From Bacteroidota bacterium (GTDB lineage Bacteria > Bacteroidota > Bacteroidia > Bacteroidales > UBA1556), in assembly GCA_003648395.1 (NCBI GenBank), contig QMPB01000371.1, positions 1-5,444 of the forward strand: a stretch of DNA of 5,444 bases. Direction: 5' to 3'. This document shows, one piece after another, positions 1 to 5,242 of this stretch. The notes beneath the pieces are model-generated. The model saw only the letters and a list, made by a program, of their open reading frames with translations. It made no database searches and had not been told where the DNA came from. The position numbers and the translations under genes are program-made. Position 1 is the stretch's first letter; each line of letters starts with the position of its first letter.

Positions 1-23
1 AATATTTTTTAATGGGGAAGAAC

Positions 24-317
24 ATGGTTCTTGCAAAAGTAGTGGGAACAGTTGTATCAACCAGAAAAGAACCGAAGATAGAAGGTATAAAATTTCTCCT
101 TTTAGAAAAGATTAACCCAAAAAGTATGGAAGGTAATGGTGAGTATATTGTAGCAATGGACAGTGTAGGAGCCGGTGTGGGTGAGATAGTTTTTTACGTT
201 TCAGGAAGTAGCTCAAGAATGACCACGGTTACAGAAGGAAAACCGTCAGATGCTACTATTGTTGCTATTGTTGATCTTATAGATATAAATGGAAAATATG
301 TGTATAAGAAAGATTAG
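24..317 (+). CDS. BMC-P vertex protein 1 (EutN/CcmL family)
   Basis: This is a 97-residue pentameric shell protein of the EutN/CcmL family (Pfam EutN_CcmL), which caps the vertices of the polyhedral microcompartment shell. The sequence shows the family N-terminus MVLAKVVGTVVSTRK, the central AMDSVGAGVGEIVFYVSGSSSR segment (about residues 51-72), and a C-terminal DATIVAIVDLIDI strand. The length is typical of the family. An in-frame ATG at 12 would add four residues (MGKN). I prefer 24 because it aligns exactly with the start of the next gene and has GGGA just upstream. However, the AT leader before position 12 resembles the leader of the next gene, so 12 remains possible. It is the first of two tandem BMC-P genes, 29 bases before the second. 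The promoter lies outside the window. Family assignment is secure; its specific vertex role among four paralogues is unknown. Confidence 0.93.
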   Translation: MVLAKVVGTVVSTRKEPKIEGIKFLLLEKINPKSMEGNGEYIVAMDSVGAGVGEIVFYVSGSSSRMTTVTEGKPSDATIVAIVDLIDINGKYVYKKD

Positions 318-346
318 TTATAATATATTATAGGAATATTTTTAAA

Positions 347-634
347 ATGCATCTTGCAAAAGTAGAAGGGAAGGTTGTTAGTACTAAAAAAAATGATAGT
401 ATCGAAGGTGCAAAATATCTTTTGGTGAATTTAATTTTACCCAATGGAGGGGTTAAAGATAAATATATAATTGCTTTGGATTTGGTTGGGGCCGGGGAAG
501 GAGAAGTTGTAGTTATTGCACAAGGGAGTTCTTCTAGACAAACGGACATCACAAAGAATAAACCTATCGATGCTGTAATTATAGGTATAGTTGATTTGAT
601 TGAAATAAAGGGAAATGTTGTGTTTAAAAAATGA
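347..634 (+). CDS. BMC-P vertex protein 2 (EutN/CcmL family)
   Basis: This is a 95-residue EutN/CcmL-family pentamer subunit, expected to close shell vertices. It opens MHLAKVEGKVVSTKK, carries the family core ALDLVGAGEGEVVVIAQGSS, and ends in AVIIGIVDLIEI plus a short basic tail. The start is supported by TAGGAA about 10 bases upstream. It is closely related to the preceding gene: the two share an identical 14-base stretch just after the start codon (29-42 and 352-365), which suggests a tandem duplication. Its TGA stop overlaps the start of the PduS-like gene in an ATGA arrangement, so the two are probably translationally coupled. Confidence 0.95.
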   Translation: MHLAKVEGKVVSTKKNDSIEGAKYLLVNLILPNGGVKDKYIIALDLVGAGEGEVVVIAQGSSSRQTDITKNKPIDAVIIGIVDLIEIKGNVVFKK

Positions 635-1992
635 TGATAGAGGAAAATGAAGTAATATATAGTAAGATAGATATGAAATTCATTGATACTATTCGTCTAA
701 ATGGAATTGTAGGTGCTGGTGGTGCGGGTTTTCCTACGTATGTTAAGCTTAATAAGAATATTGATACGGTAATTGTCAATGGCGCAGAATGTGAACCCTT
801 GTTATTAAATGATAAATATCTTCTGAAATTCTTTAGTGAAAAAATAATTAAGGGACTTCAATATATAATCAATGCAACTAATGCTAAAAAGGGTTATATA
901 GTCTTTAAGAAAAAGTATTCTGTAGAGATGCAAGATTTAATTAATTTAGCACAAAAAATAGATGGTATTGAAATAGTTATGATTAATGATTTTTATCCGG
1001 CAGGTGATGAAACAATATTGGTATATGAAGTAACGGGAAGATTAATCCCGGAAGGTGGGTTGCCTTTAGATGTTGGTTGTGTTGTTAATAATGTTGAAAC
1101 AGTATTGAACATATATGAAGCCATAGTAAATAATAAACCTGTCACAAAACGATATATTACATGTACAGGTGAAGTTAAGAACCCTTCAATTGTTCATGCA
1201 CATATTGGGACTACAATAGGAGAGATTATAGATAATTGTGGTGGTGCGTTGGTGGATGAATTTAGTGTTGTCATTGGTGGTCCCATGATGGGGTATATCG
1301 AAAATGACTTAAGTACACCAGTAACCAAAATTACAAATAGTATAATAGTTTTACCCAATGGCCATAAGTTAATAACAGAAAAAACTAAACCTATTGAATA
1401 TATGGTAAAGATGAGTAAATCAGTTTGTACTCAATGTACTGAATGTACAAACTTATGTCCAAGATACTTAATAGGATATGATTTAAAGCCGCATTTAATT
1501 ATGAGACAAATAAATTATGGGCTATATTTTCCTCAATTGATTATTGAAAATGCGTTTTTATGTAGTGAATGTGGATTATGTGAATATGCATGCGCCATGG
1601 GATTATCTCCAAGAATAGTAATAAAAGAGATAAAGAAGGAGTTAAAAGTACAAGGTTTTAGTCCTTCATTTCAAAATGTTAATAGGCCTGTAAGAGATAT
1701 ACGGGAGTATAGAAAAGTTCCAACATCAAGATTAATAAATAGACTACATTTAGCGAAATATGCTGATTATGTCACAAATAATCTTATTCAAACCAATCCA
1801 GATAGAGTTGAAATAATGTTGAAGCAACATATTGGAGAACCATCATATGCCATTGTGCAAGTTGGAGATATGGTAAAAGAAGGTTCATTAATTGCTAAAA
1901 TTCCTGATGGAGCTATTGGCTCTAATATTCACGCGAGCATCAGTGGAAAAGTACTAATAGCAGATAAAGATCGTATAATTATTGAGAGGTAG
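631..1992 (+). CDS. pduS: PduS/RnfC-like flavin and iron-sulfur oxidoreductase of the BMC
   Basis: This 453-residue protein belongs to the PduS group of RnfC-like proteins. Characterised PduS is a flavin- and Fe-S-containing NADH-dependent reductase (cobalamin reductase in propanediol compartments). Visible in order: a Complex I 51-kDa-type nucleotide/flavin fold with the glycine-rich NGIVGAGGAGFPT (residues 24-36) and NGAECEPLL (50-58); a SLBB-like segment (about 180-230); two 4Fe-4S motifs, C266-x2-C269-x2-C272-x3-C276-P and C311-x2-C314-x2-C317-x3-C321; and a C-terminal barrel-sandwich region with VGDMVKEG and IHASISGKV (about 415-445). All eight cluster cysteines are present, so it looks functional. 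ATG 631 overlaps the previous stop and has no good ribosome site at normal distance, so coupled translation is likely; ATG 634 is an equal alternative. No cobalamin-dependent enzyme is visible here, so NADH reoxidation through the adjacent PduT-like protein is a likelier role than cobalamin reduction (inference). Confidence 0.93.
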   Translation: MMIEENEVIYSKIDMKFIDTIRLNGIVGAGGAGFPTYVKLNKNIDTVIVNGAECEPLLLNDKYLLKFFSEKIIKGLQYIINATNAKKGYIVFKKKYSVEMQDLINLAQKIDGIEIVMINDFYPAGDETILVYEVTGRLIPEGGLPLDVGCVVNNVETVLNIYEAIVNNKPVTKRYITCTGEVKNPSIVHAHIGTTIGEIIDNCGGALVDEFSVVIGGPMMGYIENDLSTPVTKITNSIIVLPNGHKLITEKTKPIEYMVKMSKSVCTQCTECTNLCPRYLIGYDLKPHLIMRQINYGLYFPQLIIENAFLCSECGLCEYACAMGLSPRIVIKEIKKELKVQGFSPSFQNVNRPVRDIREYRKVPTSRLINRLHLAKYADYVTNNLIQTNPDRVEIMLKQHIGEPSYAIVQVGDMVKEGSLIAKIPDGAIGSNIHASISGKVLIADKDRIIIER

Positions 1993-2006
1993 ATACTAAA
2001 TATAAA

Positions 2007-2558
2007 ATGGAAACATTCGTTTTGGGAATATTGGAGTTTAATAGTATTGCAATAGGAATAAAGGCACTGGATGAAATGGTTAAAATTGCTCCTATTAGAA
2101 TAATAGATGCCAAAACTGTATGTCCAGGGAAATATATAGTTATAATTACAGGAGATGTGGCCGCTGTTGATGCTTCATTGACCATTGGAAAAAATGTTGG
2201 TGAGGGATATATTGTTGATGAATTATTTATTCCTAATTTACACAAAGGGATTTTTCCGGCTATTGTTGGCGTAGCAGAGTGCAAATTATGGGATGCAATA
2301 GGAATCGTAGAATCATTTTCTATAACTGCAAGTGTGGAAGCAGGTGATATTGCTGCTAAAACGACGGATGTAACAATAGTCGAAATCAGGTTAGGGATTG
2401 GAATTGGTGGTAAATCATATGTTAAAATGATTGGTAATATACATGACATAGAATCAGCGGTAAATAGAGCAACGGATTATATAAAAATGAAAGGTCTTTT
2501 ATGTACTTCTACTATAATTCCAAGACCACATCCGGATATTAAACCGTTTTTTCTCTGA
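2007..2558 (+). CDS. pduT: PduT-like BMC-T shell protein with Fe-S cysteine
   Basis: This 183-residue protein has two BMC domains in tandem and is expected to form a pseudohexameric trimer in the shell facet. Domain 1 begins with METFVLGILEFNSIAIGIKA and domain 2 with PAIVGVAECKLWDAIGIVES (about residue 89). In known PduT a cysteine from each subunit binds one 4Fe-4S cluster at the trimer's central pore. The matching residue here is C39 in KTVCPGK, which fits the PduT signature. The C-terminus ends in a proline-rich IIPRPHPDIKPFF tail. It lies 14 bases after the PduS-like gene, a pairing consistent with electron transfer from PduS across the shell. The start is set by the family N-terminus; the only purine-rich site (GAGAGG, 1984-1989) is too far upstream, so initiation may depend on coupling. 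It is the only facet-type shell protein in the window. Confidence 0.94.
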   Translation: METFVLGILEFNSIAIGIKALDEMVKIAPIRIIDAKTVCPGKYIVIITGDVAAVDASLTIGKNVGEGYIVDELFIPNLHKGIFPAIVGVAECKLWDAIGIVESFSITASVEAGDIAAKTTDVTIVEIRLGIGIGGKSYVKMIGNIHDIESAVNRATDYIKMKGLLCTSTIIPRPHPDIKPFFL

Positions 2559-2598
2559 TCGTTTATTAAAATGGATTTTTTTTATTGAGGAACTAAAA

Positions 2599-4029
2599 AT
2601 GGAAATAAATGAACAGGTTATAAAATCTATTATTGAAAAAGTTGTAAAATCGGTTACAAATAATCTTACCTTGAGTTTAAATAATATAAATGGTGTTAAT
2701 TTAGGATTAGGTATTTATTCTGATATTGATAATGCCATTATTGCAGCTGAGAAAGCATATTTAGAACTATCTGCTATAAAGCTGGAAAAGAGAAAAAATA
2801 TAATTAACAATATTCGTAAAGTGATATTGGATAATTTGGAAGTTTTATCAAAAATGGCAGTTGAAGAAACAACAATGGGGCGGTGGGAGGATAAACTAAT
2901 AAAAAATCAGCTTGCTGCTACGAAAACCCCTGGTGTTGAAGATCTTGAATCAGTAGCTTACACAGATGATAATGGATTAACACTAGTCGAAAAGGCTCCC
3001 TATGGTGTGATAGGAGCAATAACTCCATCTACCAACCCTACAGAAACAATAATAAATAATAGTATAAGCATGATTGCTGCGGGGAATTCTGTTGTTTTTA
3101 ATCCTCATCCATCAGCAAAGAAAACTTCAGTTTTTATTATCTCGTTAATTAATAAAGCTATCTCTGATGCAGGTGGGCCTGCAAATCTTTTGACAACCAT
3201 TAGTAATCCAACTATTGAATCGGCCCAATATATGATGAAACATCCAAAGATCAAGTTATTAGTTGTTACGGGGGGTCCTGCCGTTGTAAAAGTTGCGTTA
3301 AATAGCGGTAAAAAGGTTATAGCAGCTGGCCCTGGTAATCCTCCCTGTGTTGTTGATGAAACGGCTGATATTCCTAAAGCTGCTAAGGACATTGTCAGTG
3401 GGGCAGGCTTTGATAATAATATAATATGCACATGTGAGAAAGAAATTTTGGCAGTTGATAAAATTACAGATGAACTGAAAAAAGAAATGAAGAATAATGG
3501 TGCTTGGGAACTTGATGCTTCACAAATAGAGAAATTAACAAAAATGGTTATTGCTGATCCTGGTAGGCAAGGTCATGAGGGAGCACCAAATAAAAAATAT
3601 GTGGGTAAAAATGCAAATGTCATAGCTAAAGACATAGGACTTACTATTTCAGAAGATACGAGAATATTGTTATGTGAAGTTGATAGAAATCATCCTTTGG
3701 TATGGACAGAACAGTTAATGCCTGTTATTCCGATTGTACGAATGGCAAATGTTGATGATGCAATTGATTTTGCAGTTGCATGTGAACATGGATTTCGACA
3801 TACTGCAAGTATACACTCAAAGAATATCGAAAAATTGTCTAAAATGGCAAAAATTATGGATTGTTCAGTATTTATAAAAAATGGTCCTAATTATAGTGGA
3901 CTTGGTTTCAATGGAGCGGGTTTTACATCTTTTACAATTGCAAGTCCTACAGGAGAAGGAATGACTAGAGCTCGAACATTTACGAGAGAAAGAAGATGTT
4001 CATTAGTTGGGTATTTTAGAATTGTTTAA
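2599..4029 (+). CDS. CoA-acylating aldehyde dehydrogenase (PduP/EutE-like), BMC-targeted
   Basis: This 476-residue protein is in the PduP/EutE branch of the aldehyde dehydrogenase superfamily, which oxidises a short aldehyde with NAD+ and CoA to acyl-CoA. An amphipathic helix at residues 4-19 (NEQVIKSIIEKVVKSV) followed by a flexible stretch is the usual lumen-targeting peptide. The fold then shows YGVIGAITPSTNPTET (about 134-149), VVFNPHPSAK, VTGGPAVVKVAL and AAGPGNPPCVVD. The catalytic cysteine is C277 in GAGFDNNIICTCEKE, and the protein ends ARTFTRERRCSLVGYFRIV. Length is near the usual 460-480. A TGAGG site at 2586-2590 sits 8 bases before the start. Acetaldehyde is the probable substrate given the probable DeoC downstream, but propionaldehyde or another small aldehyde cannot be excluded, so no gene symbol is given. 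A second cysteine, C279, lies two residues after the nucleophile, where PduP typically has alanine. Confidence 0.94.
   Translation: MEINEQVIKSIIEKVVKSVTNNLTLSLNNINGVNLGLGIYSDIDNAIIAAEKAYLELSAIKLEKRKNIINNIRKVILDNLEVLSKMAVEETTMGRWEDKLIKNQLAATKTPGVEDLESVAYTDDNGLTLVEKAPYGVIGAITPSTNPTETIINNSISMIAAGNSVVFNPHPSAKKTSVFIISLINKAISDAGGPANLLTTISNPTIESAQYMMKHPKIKLLVVTGGPAVVKVALNSGKKVIAAGPGNPPCVVDETADIPKAAKDIVSGAGFDNNIICTCEKEILAVDKITDELKKEMKNNGAWELDASQIEKLTKMVIADPGRQGHEGAPNKKYVGKNANVIAKDIGLTISEDTRILLCEVDRNHPLVWTEQLMPVIPIVRMANVDDAIDFAVACEHGFRHTASIHSKNIEKLSKMAKIMDCSVFIKNGPNYSGLGFNGAGFTSFTIASPTGEGMTRARTFTRERRCSLVGYFRIV
2608..2655 (+). other. Encapsulation peptide of the aldehyde dehydrogenase
   Basis: Codons 4-19 encode NEQVIKSIIEKVVKSV. 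Hydrophobic residues recur every three to four positions with Lys/Glu/Ser between them, giving an amphipathic helix, followed by a polar Asn/Thr-rich linker before the catalytic domain. This is the standard form of a BMC lumen-targeting helix, which is known to bind shell proteins or drive cargo aggregation. It shares an NE-(x)-V/I/L-I-K start with the helices of the two downstream enzymes. Function is inferred from form and context. Confidence 0.75.
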
Positions 4030-4045
4030 TTTGGGGTTTATTTAA

Positions 4046-4315
4046 ATGAAATTAGCAAAGGTTCTTGGAAATGTTGTATGCACTAGGAAAGTTTCTTCTA
4101 TTGAAGGAATTAAGTTATTATTAATACAGCCTGTGGATGAGAATTTAAGAAATATAGGAGACCCTATCGTTGCTTGTGATACTGTACAGGCTGGCCCTGG
4201 AGATATAGTATTTTTTGAAGGTGGAAGAGAAGCAGCATTAGGTTTGGATAATTGGTTCAATCCTTCAGATGCTACAATCATGGGGATTGTTGATTCTATA
4301 CAAACCGAGGTTTAG
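4046..4315 (+). CDS. BMC-P vertex protein 3 (EutN/CcmL family)
   Basis: This 89-residue protein is an EutN/CcmL-family pentamer subunit. It starts MKLAKVLGNVVCTRKVSSIEG, carries ACDTVQAGPGDIVFFEGGRE in the centre, and ends with DATIMGIVDSIQTEV. It is shorter than the first two vertex proteins and has the variant core DTVQAGP instead of VGAGxGE. It shares DTVQAGP with the next gene, so the 4046/4317 pair looks like a separate branch from the 24/347 pair. GGGG at 4033-4036 lies 9 bases before the ATG. It begins 16 bases after the aldehyde dehydrogenase stop, and one base separates its stop from the next start. Confidence 0.94.
   Translation: MKLAKVLGNVVCTRKVSSIEGIKLLLIQPVDENLRNIGDPIVACDTVQAGPGDIVFFEGGREAALGLDNWFNPSDATIMGIVDSIQTEV
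4307..4310 (+). promoter_or_regulatory. Ribosome binding site deciding the start of BMC-P 4
   Basis: GAGG lies inside the end of the previous gene, 6 bases before ATG 4317. It supports 4317 over the upstream in-frame ATG at 4269. That earlier start would add a 16-residue non-family extension overlapping the previous gene. Confidence 0.7.
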
Positions 4316-4316
4316 T

Positions 4317-4592
4317 ATGATATTGGGGAAAGTAGTGGGTAATATAGTTTCTACACTTAAACATATCAAGTATAGTGATTATAAATTGCTCATAATACAA
4401 CCAGTAGGGCCTGATAATAAACCTAAAGGTAAAACATTTATAGCAGTTGATACTGTTCAAGCGGGACCGGAAGATGTGGTTTTGGTTATAGATGAAGGAA
4501 ATTCAGCTCGTCTGATAGTTGACGATAAAATGGCTCCATTAAGAAGTATTAGTGTTGGCATTGTTGATGAGATAATAAAAGACAAGAGATGA
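4317..4592 (+). CDS. BMC-P vertex protein 4 (EutN/CcmL family)
   Basis: This 91-residue EutN/CcmL-family vertex protein begins MILGKVVGNIVSTLK, contains FIAVDTVQAGPEDVVLVIDE and NSARLI, and ends SVGIVDEIIKDKR. The start at 4317 matches family N-termini and has GAGG 6 bases upstream. It is the most divergent of the four: the usual 'SIEG' after the first strands is replaced by HIKYSDYK, and the late-domain 'SDAT' by PLRSIS. Its start is one base beyond the previous stop, so the pair is probably translated together. Whether it forms its own pentamer or mixes with another vertex paralogue cannot be told from sequence. Confidence 0.93.
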   Translation: MILGKVVGNIVSTLKHIKYSDYKLLIIQPVGPDNKPKGKTFIAVDTVQAGPEDVVLVIDEGNSARLIVDDKMAPLRSISVGIVDEIIKDKR

Positions 4593-4597
4593 AAAAA

Positions 4598-4601
4598 GGG
4601 G
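4598..4601 (+). promoter_or_regulatory. Ribosome binding site supporting the GTG start of the isomerase
   Basis: AAAAAAGGGG ends 7 bases before GTG 4609. Good spacing, plus the targeting-type helix encoded directly after the GTG, supports this non-ATG start. Confidence 0.6.
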
Positions 4602-4608
4602 CTAAAGA

Positions 4609-5169
4609 GTGCCAAAATTAAATGATAATGAGATTATTAAAAATGTTGTAAGTGGACTTTATGAAAGTACCATTTCTAAAGAAAATAATGATATAAATGA
4701 TAAAAATACAAAAGATAATGTAAGACGAATTGTAATTGGTTCGGATCATGGTGGATTTGAAGCTAAGGAAAAGTTAAAGAAATATTTACAAACCCTTGGT
4801 TACAGATTAAAAGATGTTGGAACTTATAGCAAAGAAAGTGTTGATTATCCTGATTTCGCCGTAAAAGTTGCAAGACTAGTTGCAAATGGCGAATATGACA
4901 GAGGTATAATGATAGATGGAGCAGGTATTGGGTCTTCAATGGTTTGTAATAAGGTTAAGGGGATTAGGGCAGCACTTTGTTATGATGTAAAAACTGCAAT
5001 TAATAGTAGAGAACATAACAATGCTAATGTTCTGACTCTGGGTGGTCCGTTACATAGTGATGTTGAACTATTTGACATTGTTAAAGTATGGTTAGAAACA
5101 AGGTTTGCAGGGGGTAGACATTGGCCAAGAGTTAATAAAATTATGAAGGTAGAAAGAGGAGAAATATAG
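4609..5169 (+). CDS. rpiB: RpiB/LacAB-family sugar-phosphate isomerase, BMC-targeted
   Basis: This 186-residue protein (GTG start) has an extra N-terminus of about 38 residues before a complete RpiB/LacA/LacB domain (Pfam LacAB_rpiB). The family interconverts aldose and ketose phosphates, classically ribose 5-phosphate and ribulose 5-phosphate. Seen in order: helix NEIIKNVVSGLYES (7-20), a polar Asn/Asp/Lys linker (21-38), IVIGSDHGGFEAKEKL with D46/H47, VDYPDFA, MIDGAGIGSSMVCNK (101-115), the SREHNNANVL box with H136, and GGRHWPRV near the end. In E. coli RpiB the general base is C66 in ICGTGVG; by alignment it is D103 here, and the following Thr is Ala105. LacA/LacB proteins also carry Asp there. 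The domain is otherwise intact, so an altered mechanism or substrate is likelier than loss of activity. Its location next to a probable DeoC is typical of sugar-phosphate (SPU) compartments. Confidence 0.92.
   Translation: MPKLNDNEIIKNVVSGLYESTISKENNDINDKNTKDNVRRIVIGSDHGGFEAKEKLKKYLQTLGYRLKDVGTYSKESVDYPDFAVKVARLVANGEYDRGIMIDGAGIGSSMVCNKVKGIRAALCYDVKTAINSREHNNANVLTLGGPLHSDVELFDIVKVWLETRFAGGRHWPRVNKIMKVERGEI
4627..4668 (+). other. Encapsulation-type helix of the RpiB-like isomerase
   Basis: Codons 7-20 encode NEIIKNVVSGLYES, a short amphipathic helix. It is followed by about 18 polar, low-complexity residues rich in Asn, Asp and Lys before the isomerase domain begins. Stand-alone housekeeping RpiB starts directly at the first strand, so this is an added module. 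Its form and position match BMC targeting peptides; function is inferred. Confidence 0.7.
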
Positions 5170-5173
5170 AGAT

Positions 5174-5199
5174 TTAATTTATATTAAATTAAGTTTTTT
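5174..5199 (+). terminator. Weak terminator-like hairpin after the isomerase gene
   Basis: TTAATTT (5174-5180) pairs perfectly with AAATTAA (5186-5192) across a five-base loop and is followed by G and six T residues (5194-5199). The form resembles an intrinsic terminator, but the stem has no G-C pairs. It would be weak, perhaps giving partial read-through or 3'-end protection. In such AT-rich spacer DNA a hairpin like this can arise by chance. Confidence 0.3.
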
Positions 5200-5227
5200 G
5201 AAATTAATTTTAGTAATTAAATAAATA
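5198..5227 (+). promoter_or_regulatory. Possible weak promoter before the aldolase gene
   Basis: TTGAAA (5198-5203) is five of six to the sigma-70 -35 consensus. After a 17-18 base spacer lies ATAAATA (5221-5227), only a poor -10 match. It falls in the only spacer over 50 bases in the window, just upstream of the last gene. AT richness makes such matches common, so this is tentative. Confidence 0.2.
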
Positions 5228-5242
5228 TAAAAAGGATATAAA

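Noticed and set aside
328..552. Short - strand open frames opposite vertex genes (also 4042-4281)
   Set aside because: They mirror conserved EutN/CcmL coding sequence and have no independent support.
1979..2449. A 156-codon open frame on the - strand opposite the PduT-like gene
   Set aside because: It is antisense to a clear BMC-T gene and rich in Ile/Pro/Ser/Thr runs as expected from reading the complement of that sequence; it has no recognisable domain.
631..2558. Treating the locus as a 1,2-propanediol (Pdu) compartment because PduS and PduT are present
   Set aside because: No diol dehydratase, reactivase or cobalamin gene is visible, and RpiB plus probable DeoC point elsewhere; PduS and PduT occur in several BMC classes.
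2559..2598. T-rich spacer before the dehydrogenase as a terminator
   Set aside because: There is a run of T's but no stem precedes it, and a good ribosome site follows at once.
3105..3431. A 108-codon - strand open frame inside the aldehyde dehydrogenase
   Set aside because: It is fully antisense to conserved dehydrogenase core motifs and has no family features.
4269..4316. Upstream in-frame ATG giving vertex protein 4 a 16-residue extension
   Set aside because: The extension overlaps the previous gene and is unlike any EutN/CcmL N-terminus; ATG 4317 has a well-placed GAGG.
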